Source: G963666945 sp963666945 (GTDB taxonomy: Bacteria > Bacteroidota > Bacteroidia > Bacteroidales > Marinifilaceae). From it: a DNA stretch of 24,042 nucleotides. A program made the position numbers and the translations under genes. Of this stretch, positions 6,583-14,782 are shown in pieces; the stretch's first letter is position 1, and each line of letters begins with the position of its first letter. The notes under the pieces were generated by a model. The model ran no database searches. It was given only the letters and a program-made list of their open reading frames with translations, and was not told where the DNA came from. Location of the stretch: positions 1-24,042 of the forward strand of contig CAXXRT010000005.1 in the NCBI GenBank assembly GCA_963666945.2. Direction: 5' to 3'.

Positions 6583-6718
6583 AAACAATGTGAAATTAAA
6601 CAACTATAATAAAACTAATAGATAAGCATTAATAATCCTATACATTGAAAATCAAACATTGTAAAACTACATTCTTTAATATAGATACCAATCTATTAAG
6701 ATGGTTGCGTCAGGAATT

Positions 6719-6746
6719 AAAAAAACCACCCCTAAGAGTGGTTTTT
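6719..6746 (-). terminator. Rho-independent terminator of the carAB operon
   Basis: On minus the stem AAAAACCAC / GTGGTTTTT with an 8-nt loop runs straight into a T-run (T7 then AATT), 51 nt after the carB stop. The stem also has an A/T flank on plus, but the cys operon already has its own better terminator. Confidence 0.88.
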
Positions 6747-6796
6747 AGTCTAAACAGAAAAACAATATAAAAACAGTCATACTTATGAGGTATGCA

Positions 6797-9700
6797 CTAA
6801 TTATATTCCTTCCAGCTTTTAATGGCTATATCTTTCTTATCGAGTTTACATATAGAGTATATAAAAGCACTGGCAAGACGGGCGTTTGTTATCAAAGGCA
6901 CATTGAAATCAACAGCACTTCTCCTTATCTTATAGCCGTTATCCAACTCCCTTTTTGTATGGTTTTTGGGTATATTTATTATCAAATCAATCTTTTTATT
7001 CTTAATATAGTCAAGTGTGTTTGGCCTCTTGTCTTCGTCTGGCCAGTAAAGTGTCTTTGCCTTTACACCATTTTCTTTCAGGAATTTAGAAGTTCCACCG
7101 GTTGCATAAAGATTATAACCTTTTTCTTCCAGCATCCTGGCTGAATTAAGTAATTCTATCTTAGATCTGGCTGGTCCTGTAGATAAAAGTATGTTTTTCT
7201 TCGGTATAGTATATCCAACAGATAGCATGCTCTTAAGTATTGCCTCGTAATAATTGTCCCCTATGCATCCGACTTCCCCCGTTGAGGACATATCCACGCC
7301 TAATACCGGATCGGCCTTTAGAAGCCTGGCAAACGAAAACTGTGGGGCTTTCACTCCTACATAGTCAAGATCGAAGATAGATTTCTGCAGTTCCTCCACT
7401 TCCTTTCCAAGCATTATCCTTGTGGCCATTTCTATAAAATCGGTTTTTAGTACCTTGGAAACGAATGGAAAACTCCTTGATGCCCTTAGGTTACATTCAA
7501 TGACCTTTATATCGTTGTCCTTGGCCAAAAACTGCATATTAAAAGGTCCTGATATATTGAGTGCCCTGGCTATTTCTCTGGATATTCTCTTAATCCTTCT
7601 TATGGTCTCAATGTACAATTTCTGGGCAGGAAAGACTATTGTTGCATCTCCTGAATGCACTCCTGCAAATTCAACATGTTCGCTTATTGCATATGCCTTC
7701 ATCTCACCGTTCTGTGCCACCGCATCTATCTCTATCTCCTTTGCCTGCTCAATAAATTCTGATACTACAACAGGATGATCCTTACTTACATCTGCTGCAA
7801 GCTGAAGGAAATATTCAAGCTCTTCTTTATTGGACACCACATTCATAGCTGCACCTGAAAGTACATATGATGGTCTGATAAGTACAGGAAAACCAACTTT
7901 ATCAACAAAGTCGTAGATATCTTCTATACTAGTTAATTCACTCCATCTGGGCTGATCAATTCCCAGCTTATCAAGCATCGCAGAGAATTTTTGTCTGTTT
8001 TCGGCATTGTCGATGGATTCGGGTGAAGTCCCTAGTATTGGAACGTTTTCCCTGTGAAGTCTTATTGCAAGATTATTTGGTATCTGTCCCCCTGTTGATA
8101 CTATCACTCCGTTAGGATTTTCCATTTCAACAATATCCATGACCCTTTCAAAGGATAACTCATCGAAATAAAGCCTGTCGCAGGTATCATAGTCTGTACT
8201 TACTGTCTCTGGGTTGTAGTTAATCATTACCGATCTGTAGCCCTCCTTTTTTATGCTATTAAGGGCACTGACTCCACACCAGTCGAATTCCACGGAACTA
8301 CCTATACGGTAAGCACCTGAACCAAGTACAATGACTGATTTTTGGTCGTTCTCATATTCTATGTCCGACTCGCTTCCGCTGTATGTTACATACAAATAAT
8401 TTGTCTGTGCAGGGTATTCTCCGGCAAGGGTATCTATTTGTTTCACACATGGAATAATGCCTAAGGACTTTCTTTTCTGTCTTGTCATAAGCATTTTCTG
8501 CTCATGACCAATATTTTCGTCTTTTACAACAAGTCTTCCTATCTGAAAATCGGAGAATCCTCTCTTCTTTGATTCCATTAAAAGTTCTTTATCCAATTTA
8601 TCAAGATCAGGAACTTCCTGTAAAGTGTTCTTTATTTTGTGTATGTATTCGAGTTTCTGGAGAAACCACCTGTCAATCTTTGTTATATCGAATATCTGGT
8701 CAACGGTATATCCCTTGTCAAATGCCTGGGCTATTGCGAAAATTCGCATATCGGTCGGGTTCTTTAACTCCTCGTCTATGTCTTCTATTTTTACCTGATT
8801 ACCGACAAATCCGTGCATACCCTGGCCAATCATACGGATTCCCTTTTGTATGGCTTCCTCGAAATTACGTCCTATTGCCATAATCTCTCCCACACTCTTC
8901 ATGGAGGAACCAATCACCTTGGAAACTCCCTCAAACTTACCCAAATCCCACCTTGGTATCTTACAAACCACATAGTCAAGGGCAGGCTCGAAACAGGCTG
9001 AAGTGACCTTTGTTACCGAATTTTTTATTTCGTGTAATCCATATCCTAATCCCAGCTTTGCAGCTACAAAGGCAAGCGGATAGCCAGTTGCCTTGGATGC
9101 TAATGCCGAAGATCTGGAAAGACGAGCATTGACCTCAATTACCCTGTAATCTTCAGAGTTAGGATCTAGTGCATACTGCACATTACATTCCCCTACTATA
9201 CCTATATGCCTGATTATCTTAATGGCTATGGATCTTAATTTATGATATTCTCTGTTGCTCAATGTTTGTGAAGGTGCCACAACAATACTTTCACCTGTAT
9301 GTATTCCCAGTGGATCGAAGTTTTCCATATTACATACCGTGATGCAGTTATCGTATTTATCCCTTACCACCTCATATTCTACCTCTTTCCATCCTTTAAG
9401 GGATTCCTCAACAAGTATCTGTGGGGAGTATGAAAATGCACTTGCGGCAAGATTTCTTAATTCCTCCATATTCTTACAGAATCCGCTTCCCAAGCCCCCT
9501 AGTGTATAGGCAGCCCTTATAATAATAGGAAAACCAAGTTTTTCTGCGGCATCCAGTGCTTCTTGCATTGATTCTGCCGGAATACTCTTCGGGGTTTTTA
9601 CATCTATCTCTTTTAATTTACCAGCGAATATTTCACGGTCTTCTGTATCAATTATTGCCTGAACAGGTGTTCCTATTACTTTTACATTATATTTTTCAAG

Positions 9701-10024
9701 AATACCTTTTTTATAAAGTTCTACTCCACAGTTAAGGGCTGTCTGTCCTCCGAAAGCAAGCAATATTCCCTGTGGACGCTCTTTTTCTATGACCTTCTCC
9801 ACAAATTCTGCTGTTACCGGCAGAAAATATATATTATCTGCTATTCCCTCTGATGTCTGTACTGTTGCAATATTAGGATTTATAAGTACTGTATAAATTC
9901 CCTCTTCTTTAAGGGCTTTTAAAGCCTGTGAACCTGAATAATCAAATTCTCCTGCTTCACCTATCTTTAATGCCCCGGAACCAAGAACTATTACCTTTTT
10001 TATATTAGAATCCAATCCCTTCAT
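6797..10024 (-). CDS. carB: Carbamoyl-phosphate synthase large subunit
   Basis: A 1075-residue protein (E. coli CarB is 1073) that makes carbamoyl phosphate from bicarbonate, two ATP and ammonia delivered by CarA, feeding arginine and pyrimidine synthesis. The two homologous halves are visible. The first opens with KKVIVLGSGALKIGEAGEFDYSG-like sequence and has an ATP-grasp domain at about 130-340 with RAAYTLGGLGSGF. The second opens with SVIVLGSGAYRIGSSVEFDW and has an ATP-grasp domain at about 670-865 with RPSYVLSGAAM. An oligomerisation domain lies between them. The C-terminal MGS-like allosteric domain is at about 940-1075 (STGPARSKIELLNSARMLEEKGYNLYATGGT). The gene starts 1 nt after the carA stop, so the two are almost certainly translated from one message. 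No truncation or frameshift was seen. Confidence 0.98.
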   Translation of the reverse strand: MKGLDSNIKKVIVLGSGALKIGEAGEFDYSGSQALKALKEEGIYTVLINPNIATVQTSEGIADNIYFLPVTAEFVEKVIEKERPQGILLAFGGQTALNCGVELYKKGILEKYNVKVIGTPVQAIIDTEDREIFAGKLKEIDVKTPKSIPAESMQEALDAAEKLGFPIIIRAAYTLGGLGSGFCKNMEELRNLAASAFSYSPQILVEESLKGWKEVEYEVVRDKYDNCITVCNMENFDPLGIHTGESIVVAPSQTLSNREYHKLRSIAIKIIRHIGIVGECNVQYALDPNSEDYRVIEVNARLSRSSALASKATGYPLAFVAAKLGLGYGLHEIKNSVTKVTSACFEPALDYVVCKIPRWDLGKFEGVSKVIGSSMKSVGEIMAIGRNFEEAIQKGIRMIGQGMHGFVGNQVKIEDIDEELKNPTDMRIFAIAQAFDKGYTVDQIFDITKIDRWFLQKLEYIHKIKNTLQEVPDLDKLDKELLMESKKRGFSDFQIGRLVVKDENIGHEQKMLMTRQKRKSLGIIPCVKQIDTLAGEYPAQTNYLYVTYSGSESDIEYENDQKSVIVLGSGAYRIGSSVEFDWCGVSALNSIKKEGYRSVMINYNPETVSTDYDTCDRLYFDELSFERVMDIVEMENPNGVIVSTGGQIPNNLAIRLHRENVPILGTSPESIDNAENRQKFSAMLDKLGIDQPRWSELTSIEDIYDFVDKVGFPVLIRPSYVLSGAAMNVVSNKEELEYFLQLAADVSKDHPVVVSEFIEQAKEIEIDAVAQNGEMKAYAISEHVEFAGVHSGDATIVFPAQKLYIETIRRIKRISREIARALNISGPFNMQFLAKDNDIKVIECNLRASRSFPFVSKVLKTDFIEMATRIMLGKEVEELQKSIFDLDYVGVKAPQFSFARLLKADPVLGVDMSSTGEVGCIGDNYYEAILKSMLSVGYTIPKKNILLSTGPARSKIELLNSARMLEEKGYNLYATGGTSKFLKENGVKAKTLYWPDEDKRPNTLDYIKNKKIDLIINIPKNHTKRELDNGYKIRRSAVDFNVPLITNARLASAFIYSICKLDKKDIAIKSWKEYN

Positions 10025-10025
10025 A

Positions 10026-11108
10026 TTACTGCTTGTTTTTCTTTATTAAATCAATAAACTCATCAAATAAGTACTCTGTATCAACAGGTCCGCTGGAAGC
10101 TTCGGGATGAAATTGAACCGAAAAAAACGGCTTGGTCTTGTGTTTTATCCCTTCATTGGTATTATCGTTTACGTTAGTAAATAATATTTCCCAGTCGTCT
10201 GAAAGGGTTTTTTCGTCTATTGCAAAACCGTGGTTCTGTGAAGTAATATAACACCTGTCTGTTCCTGGCCGTAAAACAGGCTGGTTGTGACTTCGGTGAC
10301 CGTATTTAAGTTTATAAGTTTCTGCACCCGTGGCCATAGCAAGAAGCTGATTACCAAGACATATTCCAAATATAGGTTTTTCTTCTCCAATAACTTTCTT
10401 AATGTTTTCAACAGTTTTATCACACATTGCGGGGTTACCTGGACCATTGGAAAGAAATATCCCGTCGTAATCTTCCCCGGAAAAGTCGTAATCCCATGGT
10501 ACCCTTATAACTGTTACATCTCTTTTTAGAAGACATCTTATTATATTGTACTTCACACCACAGTCTACCAACACAACCCTTTGTTTTCCGTTACCGTAGA
10601 TGACCTTTTCCTTGACACTTACTTTTTCAACAAGATTATCATTATTCGGATTATAAAAATCTACATCTATGTTTTCAAATATAATCTTACCCAACATAGA
10701 TCCTTTTTCTCTAAGAATTTTTGTTAATGCCCTGGTATCTATATCAAAAAGTCCCGGAATTTCTTGATCTTTCAACCAATCTCCGAGACTTTTTTGTGAA
10801 TTCCAATGACTGTATTGTGAGGAATAATCAGAAATAATTAACGCAGTACAGTGTATTTTATGCGATTCAAAATGACTAAATATTCCATCTTGCTCTGTAT
10901 CACACGGGACTCCATAATTACCTATCATAGGGTAGGTAGGAACCAGTATTTGTCCTTTGTAAGATGGGTCGGTTAAACTCTCAGGATAACCTGTCATTGC
11001 TGTATAAAAAACAACTTCTCCTGCCGTACTCTTTTCATATCCAAAGGATTTACCGATAAATTCCGTACCATCCTCAAGAATTAATTTCACCTTTTTATAA
11101 TCTTGCAT
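10026..11108 (-). CDS. carA: Carbamoyl-phosphate synthase small subunit (glutamine amidotransferase)
   Basis: A 360-residue class I glutamine amidotransferase that supplies ammonia to CarB. The N-terminal CPSase small-chain domain is at about 5-150 (AGEVVFYTAMTGYPESLTDP) and the GATase domain at about 175-355. The catalytic triad is present: Cys250 in FGICLGNQ, and His334 and Glu336 in FHPEASSGP. The oxyanion strand LSNGPGNP is at about 219-226. It is the first gene of the carAB operon. The region upstream holds a -7 box and two ARG-box-like sites shared with the divergent argR, so arginine repression through ArgR is the likely control. No obvious leader peptide or pyrimidine attenuator was seen between the promoter and the ATG. 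Confidence 0.97.
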   Translation of the reverse strand: MQDYKKVKLILEDGTEFIGKSFGYEKSTAGEVVFYTAMTGYPESLTDPSYKGQILVPTYPMIGNYGVPCDTEQDGIFSHFESHKIHCTALIISDYSSQYSHWNSQKSLGDWLKDQEIPGLFDIDTRALTKILREKGSMLGKIIFENIDVDFYNPNNDNLVEKVSVKEKVIYGNGKQRVVLVDCGVKYNIIRCLLKRDVTVIRVPWDYDFSGEDYDGIFLSNGPGNPAMCDKTVENIKKVIGEEKPIFGICLGNQLLAMATGAETYKLKYGHRSHNQPVLRPGTDRCYITSQNHGFAIDEKTLSDDWEILFTNVNDNTNEGIKHKTKPFFSVQFHPEASSGPVDTEYLFDEFIDLIKKNKQ

Positions 11109-11162
11109 CTCAATAAAAGTAATAAATTATAATCTTAAAATTATCGGGCCCAAAAATTTAGG

Positions 11163-11193
11163 CAAAGATATAACTATATTTTAATTTTCTAAA
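11163..11193 (-). promoter_or_regulatory. Promoter of carAB
   Basis: On minus, TTTAG (11189-11193) lies about 18 nt before TATCTTTG (11163-11170), a full match to the TAnnTTTG -7 box. The start of transcription would fall near 11157, giving a leader of about 50 nt before carA. The -33 region is overlapped by the first ARG-box-like site. Confidence 0.6.
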
Positions 11194-11225
11194 TATTTAT
11201 GCATTATTTTCCATATTTATGCATA
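11188..11225. promoter_or_regulatory. Tandem ARG-box-like operator between carA and argR
   Basis: Two 18-bp sites, 11188-11205 and 11208-11225, share the exact 12-mer ATATTTATGCAT at a distance of 20 bp, so they are 2 bp apart on the same DNA face. Against the E. coli ARG box WNTGAATWWWWATTCANW the first differs at two defined positions and the second at three. Paired boxes with 2-3 bp between them are the known way the ArgR hexamer binds. The left site covers the -33 region of carAB and the pair lies upstream of the argR promoter, so repression of carAB and possible autoregulation are inferred. Confidence 0.7.
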
Positions 11226-11254
11226 CAAATACAGAATATATAATATTAATTGGA

Positions 11255-11284
11255 TTTGTTTTTTAATCTTATTTTGTACATTTG
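11255..11284 (+). promoter_or_regulatory. Promoter of argR
   Basis: TTTG (11255-11258), 18 nt, TACATTTG (11277-11284) matches the Bacteroidota promoter pattern. Transcription would start near 11290, about 30 nt before the argR ATG. Confidence 0.65.
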
Positions 11285-11319
11285 GAGGCTGATTATGCGT
11301 AATTTAAAAGGTATTAGGC

Positions 11320-11799
11320 ATGAGGAATAAAACAAAGAGATTAATAGCTATAAGAAAGCTGATTGAGAATGAAAGAATATCTTCTCAGGAAGATATACTA
11401 AGTAAATTAAAGGAAATTGGCGTAGAAGCTACACAATCTACTCTTTCAAGGGATTTAAAATCCCTGAAGGTAGGTAAGATACCCGATGAAGAAAGAGGAT
11501 ACATTTATGTGGTTCCTGGTAATCTTCAGAATGTACAGAAGGAAGAAAAAGTTGCTGCCCTGTTAACCGATGCAATTGTGAGTATTGAATTCTCGGGTAA
11601 TATGGCTGTACTTAAAACCCTTCCTGGCTATGCTAACTCTGTTACTGTGTTAATAGATAACGAAAACTATTTTGAAATTCTTGGGACTATTGCCGGAGAT
11701 GATACAATAATGATAGTATTAAGGGAAGGTGTTACAAGACAGGAACTTGTTAATGCTATGACATCAATCCATCCTGAAATACATAAACTTTATAAATAG
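11320..11799 (+). CDS. argR: Arginine repressor
   Basis: A 159-residue ArgR/AhrC protein of standard length. The N-terminal winged helix-turn-helix covers about residues 1-65, with the recognition helix TQSTLSRDLKSLKV at 38-51. The C-terminal oligomerisation and arginine-binding domain covers about 75-155 and has GTIAGDDTIMIVL, with the Asp127-Asp128 pair that contacts the co-repressor arginine. It is divergent from carAB and the intervening DNA carries two ARG-box-like sites, so carAB is a likely direct target. In many relatives argR neighbours arginine synthesis genes; here only carAB is beside it and panC follows 105 nt after its stop. No terminator is visible between argR and panC, so read-through is possible. 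Confidence 0.96.
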   Translation: MRNKTKRLIAIRKLIENERISSQEDILSKLKEIGVEATQSTLSRDLKSLKVGKIPDEERGYIYVVPGNLQNVQKEEKVAALLTDAIVSIEFSGNMAVLKTLPGYANSVTVLIDNENYFEILGTIAGDDTIMIVLREGVTRQELVNAMTSIHPEIHKLYK

Positions 11800-11904
11800 A
11801 ATAAAAACGGCATCTTTATATATAAATAAATAATCAGCCACTAAAAGGTATGAAATACTTGCTGGATATATAAAATACTTATGTATCCATTAAAATATAA
11901 ACAA

Positions 11905-12744
11905 ATGAACGTTTACACACACAAAGCAGAAATTATTGAATTAATTTCAAACTATAAGAAAGAAGGTAAAAGCATAGGCTTTGTACCTACGATGGGAGCG
12001 CTACATAAAGGACATTTATCGTTAGTTAATAACTCTGTTAGTGATAATGATATTACTGTAGTTAGTATATTTGTTAATCCTACACAGTTTAATAATCCTG
12101 CTGATCTTAAGAGTTATCCAAGAATGGTAAATGAGGACTTGGAAAAACTAAAAACAACTAATTGCGATATAGTCTTTTGTCCTGAGGTTGAAGAAATTTA
12201 TCCTGAAAAAGATACCAGAGAATTTGACTTTGGATACCTTGATAACGTGATGGAGGGAAAAAACAGGCCGGGTCACTTTAATGGTGTTGGCCAGGTAGTT
12301 AGTAAATTATTTGACATTATTAAACCTCACAGGGCTTATTTTGGAATGAAAGATTTCCAGCAAGTTGCTGTAATAAAAAAACTTATTAATATTTTAGATT
12401 TTGACATAGAAATCGTTGCATGCCCCATTATTCGTGAGTTTGACGGACTTGCTATGAGTTCCAGAAATCAACTTTTAACAGAGGAACATAGAAAAAATGC
12501 ACCTCATATATACAATACTTTAATAAAAGCTTGTAAATTTGCCGGTGAAAAAAGTGTTCATGAGCTGAAGGAATGGGTAATAAATGAAATAAATTCAAAC
12601 CCTTATCTTGAAGTGGAATACTTTGATATTGTTGATGATACAGAACTAAAGCCTGTAAAGGACTGGAATGAGGAATCTGTTAAAGTAGGGTGCATAACAG
12701 TTCAGGCAGGAAATGTAAGATTAATAGATAATATTACTTTTTAA
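11905..12744 (+). CDS. panC: Pantothenate synthetase
   Basis: Joins pantoate and beta-alanine with ATP to make pantothenate, the coenzyme A precursor. The ATG at 11905 is chosen over the upstream in-frame ATG at 11881: it puts the HxGH-type histidines of GALHKGHLSLV at residues 34 and 37, exactly as in E. coli PanC, and the extra eight residues (MYPLKYKQ) have no counterpart. Other signatures are FVNPTQFN, GMKDFQQVAVIKKL and the KMSKS-like MSSRN. The length from this start is 279 residues, close to the family norm. It is followed 9 nt later by panD, which supplies its beta-alanine. Ketopantoate genes (panB, panE) are not in the window. Confidence 0.96.
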   Translation: MNVYTHKAEIIELISNYKKEGKSIGFVPTMGALHKGHLSLVNNSVSDNDITVVSIFVNPTQFNNPADLKSYPRMVNEDLEKLKTTNCDIVFCPEVEEIYPEKDTREFDFGYLDNVMEGKNRPGHFNGVGQVVSKLFDIIKPHRAYFGMKDFQQVAVIKKLINILDFDIEIVACPIIREFDGLAMSSRNQLLTEEHRKNAPHIYNTLIKACKFAGEKSVHELKEWVINEINSNPYLEVEYFDIVDDTELKPVKDWNEESVKVGCITVQAGNVRLIDNITF

Positions 12745-12753
12745 GTGTGAGAG

Positions 12754-13104
12754 ATGAATATAGAAGTTGTAAAATCGAAAATTCACAAGGTTTCAGTTAC
12801 AGAAGCTAATCTTCAGTATGTAGGAAGTGTAACTATAGATGAAGATTTAATGGATGCGGCAAATATTATCCAGAATGAAAAAGTTCAGATTGTTAATATT
12901 AACAATGGTGAAAGACTTGAAACCTATGTTATTAAGGGAGAAAGAGGTTCGGGTGTTGTTTGTCTTAACGGACCAGCTGCCAGAAAAGTTGCAGTGGGTG
13001 ATGTGGTTATAATTATTTCTTATGCTTCAATGGATTTTGAAGAAGCAAAAAACCATGATCCTGTTCTTGTTTTCCCTGATGCATCTAATAATAGAATAGT
13101 ATAA
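12754..13104 (+). CDS. panD: Aspartate 1-decarboxylase (pyruvoyl-dependent) proenzyme
   Basis: Makes beta-alanine from L-aspartate for pantothenate synthesis. The 116-residue proenzyme has the self-cleavage site at Gly24-Ser25 (YVGSVTID); Ser25 becomes the pyruvoyl group. The conserved Lys9/Tyr22 region and the NGERLETYVI and LNGPAARKV motifs (the latter with catalytic Tyr58-type segment) are present. Length is slightly below E. coli PanD (126), as in many other phyla. It lies between panC and the heptose adenylyltransferase gene with short gaps on either side and is probably translated from the same message. Confidence 0.97.
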   Translation: MNIEVVKSKIHKVSVTEANLQYVGSVTIDEDLMDAANIIQNEKVQIVNINNGERLETYVIKGERGSGVVCLNGPAARKVAVGDVVIIISYASMDFEEAKNHDPVLVFPDASNNRIV

Positions 13105-13115
13105 CCATACTATTG

Positions 13116-13610
13116 ATGACAAATCTCGATTATATAAACAATAAAATACACACAGACTGGAGTAGTTTAAATACTACTCTTAGCCTGTGGAATTTTAAAG
13201 GTTATAAGGTGGTTTTTACAAATGGCTGTTTCGATATTATTCATAAAGGTCATCTTGAATATCTTTCCAAAGCCGCTGACCTCGGGAATAAACTTGTTAT
13301 AGGACTTAACTCAGATAGTTCTGTTAAACGCCTTAAAGGAGAATGCCGACCTGTTAATAGCGAGGATTGCAGAGCTTTATTTCTTGCTTCTCTTGAATAT
13401 GTTGATAAGGTTATCCTATTTGAAGAAGATACCCCTTATGAATTAATAAAATTTATTAAACCTGACATACTTGTTAAAGGAAGCGATTATAAAGCAGAGG
13501 ATATTGTTGGATACGATGTAGTTACCAATAAAGGGGGATGTGTAAAAACAATTGATTTTACTGATGGTTATTCCTCTACTTCTATTATAGAAAAAATTAA
13601 AAAACTATAA
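13116..13610 (+). CDS. rfaE2: D-glycero-beta-D-manno-heptose 1-phosphate adenylyltransferase (single-domain)
   Basis: A 164-residue cytidylyltransferase-like enzyme that activates heptose 1-phosphate to ADP-heptose for the LPS inner core. The nucleotide-binding motif TNGCFDIIHKGHLEYL has the HxGH pair at His43/His46, and GLNSDSSVKRLKG and LVKGSDY complete the RfaE C-domain signature. The kinase domain found in bifunctional HldE is absent, so a separate kinase is expected elsewhere in the genome. The start is the ATG at 13116; a TTG one codon earlier is less likely. It sits 11 nt after panD, although the pathways are unrelated. Its TAA abuts the stop of the convergent UPF0316 gene. A different nucleotidyltransferase substrate cannot be excluded from sequence alone. 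Confidence 0.88.
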   Translation: MTNLDYINNKIHTDWSSLNTTLSLWNFKGYKVVFTNGCFDIIHKGHLEYLSKAADLGNKLVIGLNSDSSVKRLKGECRPVNSEDCRALFLASLEYVDKVILFEEDTPYELIKFIKPDILVKGSDYKAEDIVGYDVVTNKGGCVKTIDFTDGYSSTSIIEKIKKL

Positions 13611-14195
13611 TTATTTAGCCTTTCTTCTTCTTAATCCACTTATTAACTTAGGTTGAGAATAACGCAATACTCCGCCATCGTTAACAGCTTTAACATCTTC
13701 TACAGAATAAAATGCATTGGGGTTGTGCTTCAAAACAGTACTAATGAATTCATTTATGGATTTTCTTGCAACAAGGGAAAGTATCATTTTCTTCCTTCCT
13801 CCCTTACCCTGTATTTCTATAACACTTATACCAAAACCTCTATCTCTGAGATCTTCTATAAGAATGGTAGTATCTTTTTTAGGAAAAACCCTTATCAGCA
13901 CATTGCCTATAGACAGCTTTTCCTCTAGTAAAATTCCAATAAAATTACCAGCTGCAAAACCAAGCCCATATGCTAAATAGCACAACCAGTTATCAAGATG
14001 CTGCATTATCTGGGTAATAGCTAAAAGCCATATAATAATTTCAAAAAATCCTAATACAGGGGCTATATGTTTATATCCTTTTGATACAAAAATTAACCTC
14101 ATAGTACCAATTGAAACGTCTGTTATCCTTGCTAAAAATATTAATAAAGGGATTATTACCCATGTCATAATTTCAGTACTAAATATATCGTTCAT
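13611..14195 (-). CDS. UPF0316 / DUF2179 family membrane protein
   Basis: A 194-residue integral membrane protein of unknown function. Three predicted helices lie in the first half (WVIIPLLIFLARI, LGFFEIIIWLLAITQIM, LCYLAYGLGFAAGNFIGILL). The soluble C-terminal DUF2179-type domain has TTILIEDLRDRGFGISVIEI and the GRKKMILSLVARK segment. The start is taken as the ATG at 14195 (MNDIFSTEIMTWV), because family members begin shortly before the first helix. An in-frame ATG at 14240 would add 15 residues of low-complexity sequence and would overlap a 19-bp palindrome that is better explained as an upstream control site. It converges on rfaE2 with no bases between the stop codons. Confidence 0.88.
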   Translation of the reverse strand: MNDIFSTEIMTWVIIPLLIFLARITDVSIGTMRLIFVSKGYKHIAPVLGFFEIIIWLLAITQIMQHLDNWLCYLAYGLGFAAGNFIGILLEEKLSIGNVLIRVFPKKDTTILIEDLRDRGFGISVIEIQGKGGRKKMILSLVARKSINEFISTVLKHNPNAFYSVEDVKAVNDGGVLRYSQPKLISGLRRRKAK

Positions 14196-14232
14196 CTTAT
14201 TTAAAGTTTTGAGGTTAAGATTGTTATTGGTA

Positions 14233-14251
14233 ATTAACAATAATTGTTAAT
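14233..14251. promoter_or_regulatory. 19-bp perfect palindrome upstream of the UPF0316 gene
   Basis: ATTAACAAT-A-ATTGTTAAT is a perfect dyad 38 nt upstream of the preferred UPF0316 start. Its size and symmetry fit a dimeric repressor site, but the sequence is very AT-rich and no matching regulator is known from the window. Confidence 0.4.
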
Positions 14252-14782
14252 AAATGGTTAGTACTATTGTTAATACAAAATAACAAAATCTAATAACTAA
14301 ATTTCATTTTTAAAGATAAACAATCTAATAGAAAATATTATCCTTATATCAAAGATAATTTTATTAATTGATATTAATCGTTAATAACATCTTTCAAACA
14401 GTTATTAATAGTAATAAATGTGTTTATTTTTCCATGGAAAACTTTACTAACAGAATGTGAATAAATGTATATTTGCATTGATTTACAATAAATAAGAATG
14501 TAGTAACTATGTTAAGAACATATTACAATACATTAATAACAAAATATCCTAGCTTTTTTAAAATAAATAGTAAACAGTATTAACACCCTATATATATTAT
14601 CATTAATTTTTTTAAAATTTAAAAGAATAATAATAATAGATGTTTAAAACCTTATTTGTTGAATTAGTAAAAATTGACGAAGTTTGTTTTATTAATTTGT
14701 TATACTCACAAACAAACATAAAGTTTCTTTTTTCCTTCGAAAATTTTATATAGTTTGTAATAACTGAAAAATAAGATAATAT
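14252..14782. other. Gene-free, very AT-rich intergenic stretch
   Basis: Over 500 bp without a plausible gene on either strand. It holds scattered copies of GTTAATA / TATTAAC-like words, a 14-bp palindrome TTTTCCATGGAAAA (14428-14441), a single perfect DnaA-box match (TGTGAATAA, 14456-14464), a TATATTTG -7-like box on plus (14468-14475), and TATCTTTG on minus (14350-14357), which could serve the UPF0316 gene. The -33 partners are weak. No RNA fold was recognised. Confidence 0.6.

Noticed and set aside
11295..11330. An 11-residue ORF (MRNLKGIRHEE) overlapping the argR start, seemingly with a GGAGG site and two Arg codons, like an arginine leader peptide.
   Set aside because: The supposed ribosome site overlaps the promoter -7 box TACATTTG at 11277-11284, and transcription should start near 11290, leaving no leader for it.
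14456..14464. A perfect DnaA-box match (TGTGAATAA) in AT-rich DNA, with mnmG in the same window, hinting at a replication origin.
   Set aside because: Only one box was found, one match is expected by chance in AT-rich DNA of this size, dnaA is absent, mnmG lies over 8 kb away, and no clear strand-skew switch is visible by eye.
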